Below are positions 20,930 through 29,814 of a DNA stretch of 33,791 nt, piece by piece. The DNA comes from a virus. The stretch spans positions 1 through 33,791 of the IMG/VR virus record IMGVR_UViG_3300037245_000492; one strand, given 5' to 3'. A program made the translations under genes and the position numbers. A model generated the notes under the pieces. The model did no database searches. It was not told where the DNA came from and was given only the letters and a program-made list of their open reading frames with translations. Every line of letters starts with the position of its first letter. Position 1 is the first letter of the stretch.

Positions 20930-21955
20930 CTATCCTCCGTATAATACGTTAGTAGCCTGTCTTGATATATGCACACTCCAAGCGTTAATATTTCTAAAGA
21001 ATTTAACATCTGAACCGTTAGCATATTCTCCTACTTCCATTGCGTTATCGTCACTTTCTAAATCCATGTTAAGCGCAAGTGTTTTCTTAGGTGCTCCCAT
21101 TACTATATCTTCTGGTAACTCTACAAAATTAACCTCGATACCATTGTAGGATAATTTACCTCCTTCGTCTAAGAAGTTTTTATTTGTAGTTGCTCCTACC
21201 GCGTTGTTGGCAATTTTCATAAACGCTTTATGTGATAACGGAGCGTTTAAGATAAATGGAAACTCAGTACTATCTCTTTCTACTACAGGAATACCTAAAT
21301 AAATCTTAGCGTATTCTGCTGCGATATTAGAAGATGTTACAGTAGTTCCTGCTACTTTCAAATACTCACCTAATCCCGCTACTTTAGTTGCTCTAAACGC
21401 GTTGTAAATCATTACCGCAAACCATCCGTCTCGTAACGTAACGTCTAATGCTGCAACAATTGCTTGTGTAGCTGCTGAGATACTTCCTTGTCCTGCTCCT
21501 GGAGTTAATGCGGCAATAGCTGCTTTTGTTGCGGTTGTGATACCACCCCATCTTTGGGTTTTAGTAGTGTGCGCTACTCTTTTCCCTAATTGGTCTGCTG
21601 CTAATTGCATGAATCTTGAACTATCAATATTAGCTGCTCCTGCTGCCATATCGTCAGCAAACGGAGTATCTCTTAAAGTGTCCTGTAAGATGTCAATTTT
21701 AAACTCACCTTTTACATGTAAGATTTGATAGTCAAATAAAACAAAACTACCGTCAGCTGTTAACGCTTGACCTGTATAAAGCTGCTCTGTTACTGCGGTC
21801 GATGTTTCTGTTTTTGTAACTCCGTGTTTTGAACCTGTGTTAAGTTCAATAATTCCGTTTGCAATTGATGGATCAACATATAGTTGTTCAACTGCGATTT
21901 CTGCGATTTGCTTACCGCGTACTGATTCTTTACCTGTGTAATCTAATCCTGGCAT
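20930..21955 (-). CDS. Major capsid protein
   Basis: This 341-residue protein follows the protease/scaffold gene and starts MPGLDYTGKESVRGKQIAEI. It is rich in Ala, Gly and Thr and contains FVLFDYQILHVKGEFKIDIL, FAVMIYNAFRATKVAGLGEY, a long beta-rich middle and GKLSYNGIEVNFVELPEDIV near the C-terminus. Length, composition and neighbours fit an HK97-fold major capsid protein, though the N-terminal delta region is short or absent, so the fused scaffold in the protease gene may replace it. It is followed by a hairpin at 20895-20918. Confidence 0.78.
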   Translation of the reverse strand: MPGLDYTGKESVRGKQIAEIAVEQLYVDPSIANGIIELNTGSKHGVTKTETSTAVTEQLYTGQALTADGSFVLFDYQILHVKGEFKIDILQDTLRDTPFADDMAAGAANIDSSRFMQLAADQLGKRVAHTTKTQRWGGITTATKAAIAALTPGAGQGSISAATQAIVAALDVTLRDGWFAVMIYNAFRATKVAGLGEYLKVAGTTVTSSNIAAEYAKIYLGIPVVERDSTEFPFILNAPLSHKAFMKIANNAVGATTNKNFLDEGGKLSYNGIEVNFVELPEDIVMGAPKKTLALNMDLESDDNAMEVGEYANGSDVKFFRNINAWSVHISRQATNVLYGG

Positions 21956-21958
21956 AAC

Positions 21959-22195
21959 TTATTTATTTAATATTTTTAATTCTTTTACTAACCACTCTAT
22001 TTGGTCTTCTGAAATTTTACCTTTACAATATTCTGAAATTCCTTTTTTAGTTGCTTTTCTTGCATCTTCAAAAGCCTCGTATGTAACACCTTCACTAAAC
22101 GGATTTAAAAACCCTGATTTAATTTCTTTTGCGTTTCTTGCTTCTTGTTCTTTTAACAACTCTTTCGGTGTTTTAATTTTTACTTCTTTTTTCAT
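21959..22195 (-). CDS. Small protein between protease and capsid genes (78 aa)
   Basis: The 78-residue charged protein contains LNPFSEGVTYEAFEDARKAT followed by KKGISEYCKGKISEDQIEWL. Short proteins with NPFxxGVTYxxF ... VxEYCKGKLxxxQIxWL are found between protease and capsid genes of Bacteroidota phages. They are probably head-assembly factors, but this is unproven. It lies three to four bases from both neighbours. Confidence 0.65.
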   Translation of the reverse strand: MKKEVKIKTPKELLKEQEARNAKEIKSGFLNPFSEGVTYEAFEDARKATKKGISEYCKGKISEDQIEWLVKELKILNK

Positions 22196-22199
22196 CTTA

Positions 22200-23165
22200 T
22201 TAGTTTAGGTGTTGTTTTTTAAATTTCTCTAACTCTGGACTAACCTCTTTAAATTTCTCTGGTTTTGGTAATAAAGGAATTGGCTTAGCTCCTGCTATTT
22301 GAGTCTTGTATTTTTCAATATCTGACTTCATAGTTTCCAATTCTTCGCCTTCCTTAACTTTGTCAGCTTCTAGTTCCGCGATAGTCTGTTTAAGAGAAAT
22401 AACTTCATCCATTAAAGCCTTTTCGCGCTCTGTTGGTTCTTCTTCTCCTTCTTCGTGCTCTGCTTGCTCCTCAACTTTCACTTCTTCTTTCACTTCTTCT
22501 GCTTGTTCTTCAACTTTTACTTCCTCTTCTTTTTCTTCTTCTTTGTCTTCCGCCATTATTTCATGCTTAGAAAACAAAGCCTTCAAAGATTCCATAAACG
22601 TAGGTTCTTTTTTTTCTTTGGATTTTTCCATTTTTTCTGTTTTATTTTGTTCGTGTTCTTTATATTCTATATTTACCATTTCAACGGATAAACCGTCAAG
22701 TCCTTTATTCTTTACATGCTTCCATACCTCGTCGTTATCCACTTTATAAGCTTGAATCCAAGTTCCAACCTCTGAGTTAAAACCTAAAACATTAGACTTA
22801 TCATTGTCTTTATCAGCTACTTGCCAACATTCAAAAGGAAACACCCCGTTTATATTACCCATTTCTGAGTGATTAATATTAGTGTTTGCGCTACCATTAT
22901 TGCGAGCGTAATTAATCATCATTTCAGTGATTGTCTCCGATGTATAAAATACGTTCGCCTCTTCTCCGTTAATATCTTTTCTGTAAATCATCTTATTAGG
23001 AATCATTGCAGGCGCATAAATAATGCGTTTTTCTTCATCTGCGAAAAGCTGTGGTTTCTCTTTTGAAAAATGCAAAAGGTTTTCCTCTATTGCAGGGTCT
23101 TTAACTAGTGATACCTTGAACACCCCCTTACCGCCTTTCTGCATTTTTATCTCATATACTTTCAT
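22200..23165 (-). CDS. XkdF-like prohead protease fused to acidic scaffold-like tail
   Basis: Residues 1-165 resemble XkdF-type prohead serine proteases: RIIYAPAMIPNKMIYRKD (48-65), NVFYTSETI (71-79), NHSEMGNINGVFPFECWQV with H99, and GLDGLSVE with S160. The remainder is a highly acidic, repetitive coiled coil (EEVKVEEQAEEVKEEVKV near 215-235) ending in KPEKFKEVSPELEKFKKQH. It probably acts as an internal scaffold that is cleaved away. The protease matures the capsid shell. Such protease-scaffold fusions are known in tailed phages. The order protease, small protein, capsid supports the call. Confidence 0.78.
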   Translation of the reverse strand: MKVYEIKMQKGGKGVFKVSLVKDPAIEENLLHFSKEKPQLFADEEKRIIYAPAMIPNKMIYRKDINGEEANVFYTSETITEMMINYARNNGSANTNINHSEMGNINGVFPFECWQVADKDNDKSNVLGFNSEVGTWIQAYKVDNDEVWKHVKNKGLDGLSVEMVNIEYKEHEQNKTEKMEKSKEKKEPTFMESLKALFSKHEIMAEDKEEEKEEEVKVEEQAEEVKEEVKVEEQAEHEEGEEEPTEREKALMDEVISLKQTIAELEADKVKEGEELETMKSDIEKYKTQIAGAKPIPLLPKPEKFKEVSPELEKFKKQHLN

Positions 23166-23205
23166 TCTGTAACTTTTTTATACGCTTTTACTTACAATAT
23201 ATTTG

Positions 23206-23213
23206 TAAAGATA
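23206..23213 (-). promoter_or_regulatory. Possible -7 promoter box (TATCTTTA)
   Basis: In the 67-nt gap between the tape measure and protease genes the minus strand reads TATCTTTA, one base off TAnnTTTG, about 40 nt upstream of the protease ATG. No TTG lies at the -33 distance, so it is weak, but it is placed where a separate head-gene promoter would make sense. Confidence 0.4.
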
Positions 23214-23232
23214 CAATTTTTATTTCGATTTG

Positions 23233-24963
23233 TTAGAAACTATTACCCTCAATCTTCTTTCTGTCAAGTTCTTGCCCTGTTGTAACCTCAGATGTAACCA
23301 CAAATGCTTGTATTGGTTCCTGTTCGTTTGTGTTATCTGCTATTGTGGTTGCGATTTGGTTTTCACTTGACGCTTGAAAGTCTACTTGTGGTGCTGCGCT
23401 TGTCGGTGCTGATGCTGTAGACACTGAACCCGCTGATACGCTACCACCTCCTGAAAGGATTTTCTTTGCTTGCGCTACATTTGATGCAACCGTAGCAATA
23501 GAACCTACTAAACTTGCTGCTGTAACTAAAGGTCCTACTACTGCGGCTGCGGGTCCTGCTATTTTAGCCGCCTCACTACCTGCATTTAAAGCCATAGGTA
23601 TAGCTGTACTTATAGCTACCGCACTGTCAGCGGCTATCTGGGTAAGTGCTAAACCTTTCTTTATCGCTTGACTTGCTTTACTTTTTTTAAGTCCTAAAGC
23701 CTCTAATGAAGATATAAGGTTCTGCCCGTTTTGCGTGATACTTAAAATTGCATCTTGTATGTTTTGTTCGGTTTGTATTTTTTCCGCTGCGGCTTGTTCT
23801 TCTGCTTCCTTCTTTGCGTCTGCTACTATCTTATCGTCTTCCGCCTGTTCTGCTGCTAACATTCGTCTAACTTCTCTTCGTCTTCTTCCTTGCTCTATTA
23901 TCTTATCGTCTTCGTCTATTGCTTTTTGTTCTGCGAGCGCAATAGCTTCTTTGTTGCGTTTTGCTTCTTCTTCTCTTTCTTTCTTTATATTCTTTGCGTT
24001 TTCTTCTTGTATCTTTTGCTTATCCTTTTCTCTTTGTAAAAATGCGTCGTGTAGTCCTTTTTTGCGCGCTTCTTCTTCACCGTCTAAAGTCTTGTTAAAG
24101 TCTGCAACCTTACGTCTGTTTTCTGAACTTAATCTCTCTAGTTCTATAACTGCAATTCTTGCTTCTGCTTCTGCGTCTAAATCTTCTGCTCCTGAATCGC
24201 TTTGTGCATTTAGTGCTAGTATTGCCTCTAGTTTCTTCTTTGCGTTTTTTAGTTCTGCATCTGTTTGTTTCTTTTCTGCCGCCTCTACTTCTTCTAATGC
24301 TTTTTTCTTTTCTTGATATGATGCTGTTGTACTTGTTAATATTCTTTCACTTTCTGCTAAGTCTCTATCTAGTTCGGCTCTAGCTACTCCTAAATCCCTC
24401 ATAGCGTCCGTAACCTCTTGCAAGTCTTTAGTTGCTTGCATAGCTATTTTAAATTCCTTTGCTACTTCATCTCCGAAACCGTCTATTGCTTCTTTCCCTA
24501 CCTCTACGGCTCCTTTAAAATCACCACTAAAAAACTTACCTATTGCCTCACCAACTAATAAAACACGATCCCTTAGTACGTCAATAGTTGCAGAAATACC
24601 CGCCATTACTCTATCAACTTGTTCGGCTCCTGCTTTAGTACTAGTAAATGCTTTTGTTAATGTAATTAACGCTAATGCAATAGCAGCTATTACCAATCCT
24701 ACGGGATTAGCTACGATCGCCCACATTGTTTTAATTAGTCCTTTAAACCCTTTAATCGCATCACCGATACCACCGCCTAAATCTTCTAAGCTTTGTTTCT
24801 GTCCTTTGGTTGCTTTAGCATTTGACTTTTTAGCTTTTGTACTTTCTTCCGTGGCTTCCGTAGACTCGTCTATTTTTTTAGTAGTCTTATCAATCTTTTT
24901 ACTCGTCTCGTCCGCGTTTGTGTCGTACGTGATTTTAATCTTCTCTTCTCTATTGTCTGCCAT
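23233..24963 (-). CDS. Tape measure protein
   Basis: The 576-residue protein has the composition of a tail tape measure: a hydrophobic segment WAIVANPVGLVIAAIALALI (81-100), a long coiled coil with many Lys, Glu and Ala (about 200-400), and a second hydrophobic Ala-rich block (about 440-500, with IPMALNAGSEAAKIAGPAAA). The C-terminus, FVVTSEVTTGQELDRKKIEG, matches the ending of tape measures in Bacteroidota phages. It sets tail length and helps DNA delivery. By the usual rough rule of 1.5 angstrom per residue the tail would be near 85-90 nm, but that is only an estimate. Confidence 0.8.
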   Translation of the reverse strand: MADNREEKIKITYDTNADETSKKIDKTTKKIDESTEATEESTKAKKSNAKATKGQKQSLEDLGGGIGDAIKGFKGLIKTMWAIVANPVGLVIAAIALALITLTKAFTSTKAGAEQVDRVMAGISATIDVLRDRVLLVGEAIGKFFSGDFKGAVEVGKEAIDGFGDEVAKEFKIAMQATKDLQEVTDAMRDLGVARAELDRDLAESERILTSTTASYQEKKKALEEVEAAEKKQTDAELKNAKKKLEAILALNAQSDSGAEDLDAEAEARIAVIELERLSSENRRKVADFNKTLDGEEEARKKGLHDAFLQREKDKQKIQEENAKNIKKEREEEAKRNKEAIALAEQKAIDEDDKIIEQGRRRREVRRMLAAEQAEDDKIVADAKKEAEEQAAAEKIQTEQNIQDAILSITQNGQNLISSLEALGLKKSKASQAIKKGLALTQIAADSAVAISTAIPMALNAGSEAAKIAGPAAAVVGPLVTAASLVGSIATVASNVAQAKKILSGGGSVSAGSVSTASAPTSAAPQVDFQASSENQIATTIADNTNEQEPIQAFVVTSEVTTGQELDRKKIEGNSF

Positions 24964-24964
24964 C

Positions 24965-27238
24965 TTAATAGTTTAATAGCGTTAATTTGGTTTTACCCGT
25001 TGTCTGGTCTATAGTACTGTCTACTATACTAAATTTATCCTCTTGTATAATTATGTCGTTTTGCAATCTGAACCCCGTAGGAGTCTGTCCGTCGCCTTGA
25101 TCCGTGGTACTTTCGTTTAAGTATATTTCACTCGCGGGTAATGTAAGATTAAATTTTTGCGTCAATACATTAGGGTCTAGTAACCTAGTTATTTGATTAA
25201 TATACCCATTTGAAAACAGGTTGTTTGGATAACTTACTGAATTCTCAACTAATACCGAGAACCCTAAAGAGTCACCGTCTTTACTAAATGGCTGTATTTC
25301 TAAATGTGTTATTAACTCACTTACTATTAATCCAAATGTAGCGTGCTCGTTTTGAACTCCTAAAGACCTTCCTAATGACTTAATGCCGTGGAAATAAAAG
25401 ATCGTCAACTCGTCGTAGTTTGGTTCATATCTTGTTTCTCCTGTTTCTATTGGTTCACCGTCTGAATCGTCGAACCCGTAAAACGTTGTTATATTCGTTC
25501 CTACTAAATTAACAGGAGGTATAAGGCTGAAATTAGTTTCTACCGTGAAAGTTTTAGGTTCGTCTGGCGGTGTATCAGGGAATTTAACTTGCCCGTATTC
25601 GATACCTGCTGCTGTTTTGAAATCTACCGCGCTTCTGTATTTGCTATCTTGGTGTTTAAAGTTGTAAACATTATTGTCGCTTGGCACCTCTTTTGTTTTA
25701 GAGCTGTTATCTAAGTATCTCGTATAATCTAACGTGCGTTTTGAATACACTTGTTTAGTGCTGTTTATATCTTCTGGAGTTAACCAATGTAAAATATTAT
25801 CGTTTGGCGATGTATCAAATACTGAGATATTAAACATCTTGAAATAACTATTCAAAAAATCAAATACCTTTAACTCCGGAAGTGATTTAATAATATCAAT
25901 AGACGAACTGTTACCGCTTTCTGAATTAGCATTACTAAGACTCTCATACGAGTAAGTAGCTCTATCCTCTCTATTAAAGAAGCCTGTATTGTTATCGTCA
26001 AATGTAAAACGTATATAAATATGCATGTCTGCCCATGTGATAACTTGTTCGAATGATATTTCTGCGTAAAACTCTATTTCATCGTTTACGAAAAACACAT
26101 CACTAACCTCTATTGTGAATTCCCTGGCGTCGCTTAATGGATTTCCTATAACGTTTGTTGCTTCATTGTCCGCATCCTCACTGTTAAATGTTTTTGATAT
26201 TATTAGGCTGTCGTCGCTTTTTCTTTTTAATTTAATTGTCGCTTCAAATTTATCCTCACTAGTTATTATCCCGTTTAACCTAACTATGTATTTAAAAAAG
26301 TCGTCATAGTTACCGTCTCTTTGCTGAGGTGGGTTTCTTTTAGTTATAGTTATAGTATCGTTTAACGTATCTGTTGTGGCTACATATTTTTTAGGATCAG
26401 GTATTTTACTCTCGTTTTTATCTCTAAAGAACGCTAACGGGTTAAAGTCGTTTTTAATAACTATCAGCGAACTTTCGTTATTATTTATCTTTTCTGAATT
26501 ACAATAAATAACTAAATCTTTATACTCACTCCTTTCGTCTAGAGGCGCAATCACTTCTAAATTATACTTCTTTTTAATCAACTCGATTATAGTTGAGAAC
26601 GAAATACAAGGTCGTAACTCGCTAGAGTTTATCACATCGCTACTTCTAGGGTCTGCTGTGGATAAAAATGAAACGTTATCTAATGCATCGTTACCGTCTC
26701 TGTTCTGATCGTAAGCAAGTACTCTGTTGTTAGATATTAACGGCACAAAGTAATGTATAGGAACACCGTCTATAGTTGTGTTTTGTCCACTATTCATTAG
26801 TTGATATACACTCTTTGGTAGCCAATCCACAAGTAACTGTTCGTCTGCTAAGTCCACTATTAAATCATCACCTATCAATGTTTTTAAATTAGTCATTGTA
26901 GTAGCGAAGTTTGCCGTGAAATCTGTAGGTTTACCTAGTTTATATTTAATCGCAGTAACTTGCAAAGAACCTACTAGGTTTAATTGTCCTTCCGTATAAA
27001 CTTTTGCGCTAAACTTATTATCTGGATTTACTTTTATTACATCGGTATTACCAAAGAACCCAAGCGCGGCTATATTTTTAGGAGTCGCTTTAAATGTAAA
27101 ATCTTGTGAATACGGACTGAATATCTTAGATATGTCCTGCAGGTCTTTTGCAGTACTCTTCATTAAGATACTTTCATCCCTGTACAAATCTAATCTCCTG
27201 TATTCTAAACTGTCTACGCTTACGTATATTTCAGTCAT
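24965..27238 (-). CDS. Tail/baseplate structural protein (757 aa)
   Basis: The N-terminus contains RRLDLYRDESILMKSTAKDL and QDISKIFSPYSQDFTFKATP. A segment D-L-x-x-D-E-x-I-x-x-x-x-x-x-x-Q-D-I-S-K-x-F-x-x-x-S-Q-x-F-T is shared by large tail proteins of Bacteroidota phages. The rest is beta-rich, with no enzymatic motif. It is next to the tape measure gene (one base apart) and overlaps its upstream neighbour by one base (TAATG). The likely role is a distal tail, baseplate hub or adhesion component. Confidence 0.65.
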   Translation of the reverse strand: MTEIYVSVDSLEYRRLDLYRDESILMKSTAKDLQDISKIFSPYSQDFTFKATPKNIAALGFFGNTDVIKVNPDNKFSAKVYTEGQLNLVGSLQVTAIKYKLGKPTDFTANFATTMTNLKTLIGDDLIVDLADEQLLVDWLPKSVYQLMNSGQNTTIDGVPIHYFVPLISNNRVLAYDQNRDGNDALDNVSFLSTADPRSSDVINSSELRPCISFSTIIELIKKKYNLEVIAPLDERSEYKDLVIYCNSEKINNNESSLIVIKNDFNPLAFFRDKNESKIPDPKKYVATTDTLNDTITITKRNPPQQRDGNYDDFFKYIVRLNGIITSEDKFEATIKLKRKSDDSLIISKTFNSEDADNEATNVIGNPLSDAREFTIEVSDVFFVNDEIEFYAEISFEQVITWADMHIYIRFTFDDNNTGFFNREDRATYSYESLSNANSESGNSSSIDIIKSLPELKVFDFLNSYFKMFNISVFDTSPNDNILHWLTPEDINSTKQVYSKRTLDYTRYLDNSSKTKEVPSDNNVYNFKHQDSKYRSAVDFKTAAGIEYGQVKFPDTPPDEPKTFTVETNFSLIPPVNLVGTNITTFYGFDDSDGEPIETGETRYEPNYDELTIFYFHGIKSLGRSLGVQNEHATFGLIVSELITHLEIQPFSKDGDSLGFSVLVENSVSYPNNLFSNGYINQITRLLDPNVLTQKFNLTLPASEIYLNESTTDQGDGQTPTGFRLQNDIIIQEDKFSIVDSTIDQTTGKTKLTLLNY

Positions 27239-28422
27239 TATCTTGTATTATTAATCTTGTTACTTGTCTCTTCTAACTCGATGTTATAGTCTATTTTGAT
27301 TTTATCATTAATCATTGTCTTTAATAGGAATTCTCTATTCGCAATAGTTACGGGTATTTGCCTATGTGTTTTAAAGAATGATAAAAACTCCGCTCCTATA
27401 CTTGCCTCGTCTACTGTAATTGTTGTGTCGTCTACTGTGATAAATGTATTATCGACTGTGATACCAACCGTTGTTTCTGTCTGAACATCTCCTTTAAACT
27501 TGATTAAATACACTTTATCTGAGTACATTATTTCTTCCACAATGTCGGTCATATCCTCAGTAATGTAACCTGTGTTAACTATGTACTTTTGATTGATTTC
27601 TGTATTAACTCTAGTCTTATGATGGGTATATGTGTTGTCTATCTTTGACGCGTTCCTAAAAGCTAACGGTACGGAGTCGCCTGTTATCTGTCCTAGCGTA
27701 GTTATCTTACCGTGAGGTGTAAACATTTGGAATAATCCTAGTTTGTCAATGTATGCAATGAAGGAACTATCACGAGAACACCTCGAAAATGCTGCGGGCG
27801 GTGTAATATCCGTGACATTTATCATGTTTTCGGTAGTTATTACATTCGGATCAGCTTCTAAATTAAACGATTGCTCGATGTAATTGTGTATTTGTGGGTT
27901 GTAAAATCTGTTTACCGTTCTTTTAAACCCGCTTGCGCCGCCTCCTGTACCGTCAAACTCAAAGTTTTCAGTTTGTTCGTAGTTCCATAGATACCCAAGT
28001 GTAGCAAAATGCGTCGGTTCGTTTGTAATTACGGTTCCCGCATCGCTTGTTACTTCCTTTTGTATCTGATAGAATACTCCTTGCCCTGTTATTGCGGGGT
28101 TGGTTAGTTCATTGTATGCAAAATTTGGTTGGTCTGTGTTCTGTGCTGTCGTAGGAGCTACTAGAAACGATTTAACGAGTCCATCTATTTGCAACTGTAT
28201 GTAGTTATCGTTTACGCTTACTTGGTCTTTCTCCATTGTGTGGTTTGGTGATCCTAAAACCTTCTTTAAATCTCCGTGCCATATCCAAAGAAAAACACGA
28301 ACGCTTTTAATCGTTGTGTCTTTCGCTGCGTTCTGAATGTCTAATAATATAGGACTGTTGCAAAATGCAAAGTTTTCGTAATCTGGAAATGCTGTCCGTT
28401 CTGATGTTGGTAATGTTGCCAT
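27238..28422 (-). CDS. Tail structural protein (394 aa)
   Basis: The 394-residue beta-rich protein includes SPILLDIQNAAKDTTIKSVRV, IDGLVKSFLVAPTTAQNTDQ and a cysteine-containing AAFSRCSRDSSFIAY. Near the C-terminus three seven-residue repeats (ITVDNTF, ITVDDTT, ITVDEAS) probably form stacked strands. Position between the neck genes and the 757-aa tail protein suggests a baseplate or tail-tip role. No family is confidently recognised. Confidence 0.55.
   Translation of the reverse strand: MATLPTSERTAFPDYENFAFCNSPILLDIQNAAKDTTIKSVRVFLWIWHGDLKKVLGSPNHTMEKDQVSVNDNYIQLQIDGLVKSFLVAPTTAQNTDQPNFAYNELTNPAITGQGVFYQIQKEVTSDAGTVITNEPTHFATLGYLWNYEQTENFEFDGTGGGASGFKRTVNRFYNPQIHNYIEQSFNLEADPNVITTENMINVTDITPPAAFSRCSRDSSFIAYIDKLGLFQMFTPHGKITTLGQITGDSVPLAFRNASKIDNTYTHHKTRVNTEINQKYIVNTGYITEDMTDIVEEIMYSDKVYLIKFKGDVQTETTVGITVDNTFITVDDTTITVDEASIGAEFLSFFKTHRQIPVTIANREFLLKTMINDKIKIDYNIELEETSNKINNTR
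27407..27469. repeat. Tandem repeat, 3 x 21 bp, in tail gene
   Basis: Three imperfect 21-bp units (27407-27427, 27428-27448, 27449-27469) share an ACTGT-containing core and encode three consecutive ITVD-x3 heptapeptides in the 394-aa tail protein. The in-frame unit length allows copy-number change without frameshift. Confidence 0.7.
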
Positions 28423-28731
28423 TTATGTCTTTTTATAATCTCTGAGTAATTGATCTGTTATTTCTGTTATAATTATGTTAGTGGATTTAGGTACGTGTTT
28501 TTCTACTGCTTTTACTAATACGTCTGGGTCTTGGAATTTACCATAGAATACTTGCGCGACTGTTAGCACTGTATCGGGTTTAACTCTAAAGTTTTGCGAA
28601 TCTCTTAAACGTCCTGTGTCTACTCTAGAATTCTTTGTAGCATCATTGTGGATTTTCTCACCTAATACATTAAGCTCCTTTTTAATAATCTTGTCCGATG
28701 CAATTTTCTGTGGACTCCTACGTTTCGCCAT
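28423..28731 (-). CDS. HK97 gp10-like protein (102 aa)
   Basis: The motif DATKNSRVDTGRLRDSQNF (35-53) and the following VFYGKFQD are the signature of HK97-gp10-like tail-completion proteins (SRVDTGxLRxS ... YxxFxE). It overlaps the upstream paralogue by 14 nt. It should sit at the head-tail joint or tail end during assembly. Two members of the family in a row is unusual. Confidence 0.75.
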   Translation of the reverse strand: MAKRRSPQKIASDKIIKKELNVLGEKIHNDATKNSRVDTGRLRDSQNFRVKPDTVLTVAQVFYGKFQDPDVLVKAVEKHVPKSTNIIITEITDQLLRDYKKT

Positions 28732-29113
28732 CCTTTAATTTTTTAGCTTTCCTTAATCTACTAGCGGCTATCAGTGCTTTAATTTTATTAGTACCGCCTC
28801 GTAACGCGCTTAATATACTTGTGCGTCGTGTCGCTCTCCCTGCCCTAGTTCGTCCTACCTCAACCGTACCGCCTCCAAACTTTGTAGAAATTATTTTCCA
28901 CTCTGTACCGTTTGGCATTAACTTAATAGCATTCTTTTCTAATTGTGAATTTCCGAATTCACCGTAAAACAATTGCCTAAATATAACTACACCCCTAACG
29001 AATGTGTAAGAAATAGAACGTTTTAAGGCTCCCGTGTCGACTCGTGATGTTCTTTTACTGTCGTTAACAACGGTCTGCGCTATAGCTCTTATTTCCTTTT
29101 CTGTTAATGCCAT
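28718..29113 (-). CDS. HK97 gp10-like protein, second copy (131 aa)
   Basis: The motif DSKRTSRVDTGALKRSISY followed by FRQLFYGEFGNSQ places this in the same HK97-gp10-like family as its neighbour, though outside this motif the two sequences differ. The C-terminus is basic and Gly/Arg-rich (GGGTVEVGRTRAGRATRRTS, then RLRKAKKLKDG), unlike the neighbour. It may have diverged to another neck or tail position. It is six bases after the tail terminator-like gene. Confidence 0.72.
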   Translation of the reverse strand: MALTEKEIRAIAQTVVNDSKRTSRVDTGALKRSISYTFVRGVVIFRQLFYGEFGNSQLEKNAIKLMPNGTEWKIISTKFGGGTVEVGRTRAGRATRRTSILSALRGGTNKIKALIAASRLRKAKKLKDGET

Positions 29114-29119
29114 GTTATT

Positions 29120-29596
29120 TTAAAGTATTGCGTTACCTTTATTAAATATCGATAACTCACATGTAAATTTCCACCCGTCTAAATCTTTATTTTCTCCAAA
29201 TTTGGCAACCTTCTCTAAATCGCTAGACTCTAAAAGCTCTATAACGTCGGGGTTATTTTGTCTTCTAAGGAATGATAAGAAGTTATTAGCAATACTATGC
29301 GTCTCGTTTAAATTGTCTACTAGGTTTGTGTCTAGCTGTAACTTACTGTCGGTCTTTACGGGTCTAATGTCTCTCTGAGTCAATACAAATATCTCATACT
29401 TTAGAATTACAAAGTCGTCTGTAGGATCTGAGAACTGCAAATCTATATTTACAAGCGGGTATACATTCTCTTTGTTTTTGTCGATGTTATTTTCTCCTGC
29501 TAAATCTACTGTCTCGACTAATGTAATTGTATTAACAAGTTTATCTTTTTGAAACCTATCAATAGCGAAATTTTGTATTTTACTTACTTCGTTCAT
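29120..29596 (-). CDS. Tail terminator-like protein (158 aa)
   Basis: The protein contains VYPLVNIDLQFSDPTDD, YEIFVLTQRDIRPVKTDSKL and DTNLVDNLNETHSIANNFLS. The combination PLVNIDL ... QRDIxPVKTDSKLxxDTNLxDNLNETHSIANxF is characteristic of a conserved family in Bacteroidota phages that lies in the neck region next to gp10-like genes. By position it is the tail terminator or completion protein that caps the tail tube. The functional role is inferred from gene order. Confidence 0.65.
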   Translation of the reverse strand: MNEVSKIQNFAIDRFQKDKLVNTITLVETVDLAGENNIDKNKENVYPLVNIDLQFSDPTDDFVILKYEIFVLTQRDIRPVKTDSKLQLDTNLVDNLNETHSIANNFLSFLRRQNNPDVIELLESSDLEKVAKFGENKDLDGWKFTCELSIFNKGNAIL

Positions 29597-29609
29597 TTGT
29601 ATTTATATT

Positions 29610-29804
29610 TTAGTATTCTATCTGAAATACTATTTTTCTTTCTTTTGTGTCATATACATGGCAATTAAATCCACAATACACTTCTCTATCTTCGGACTCA
29701 ATTCTTTCTTTTGCACTTTCTAAGTCGTCAAAATCATCTGTAAAATCTAACATACCCCCTGTTGGGTAGTATTCCGAATAACAAAATAATAAAAATCTTT
29801 TCAT
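29610..29804 (-). CDS. Small hypothetical protein (64 aa)
   Basis: The 64-residue acidic protein starts MKRFLLFCYSEYYPTGGMLD and continues FTDDFDDLESAKERIESEDR. The KRFLLFxxxxYYPxGG ... DFDxLExAK pattern recurs in small phage and prophage proteins of unknown role. It starts 11 nt after the end of the frameshift extension, with the genome's TAAACTAAATATT leader directly before its ATG. Confidence 0.6.
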   Translation of the reverse strand: MKRFLLFCYSEYYPTGGMLDFTDDFDDLESAKERIESEDREVYCGFNCHVYDTKERKIVFQIEY

Positions 29805-29814
29805 AATATTTAGT

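Noticed and set aside
22306-22749. Plus-strand ORF of 147 codons opposite the protease/scaffold gene
   Set aside because: It is Ser/Phe-rich antisense to an acidic Glu/Lys repeat region, a known composition artefact, and no plus-strand gene context exists.
23735-24316. Plus-strand ORF of 193 codons opposite the tape measure coiled coil
   Set aside because: It is low-complexity Ser/Ala/Phe antisense to the Glu/Lys/Ala coiled coil, with no start context of the genome's type.
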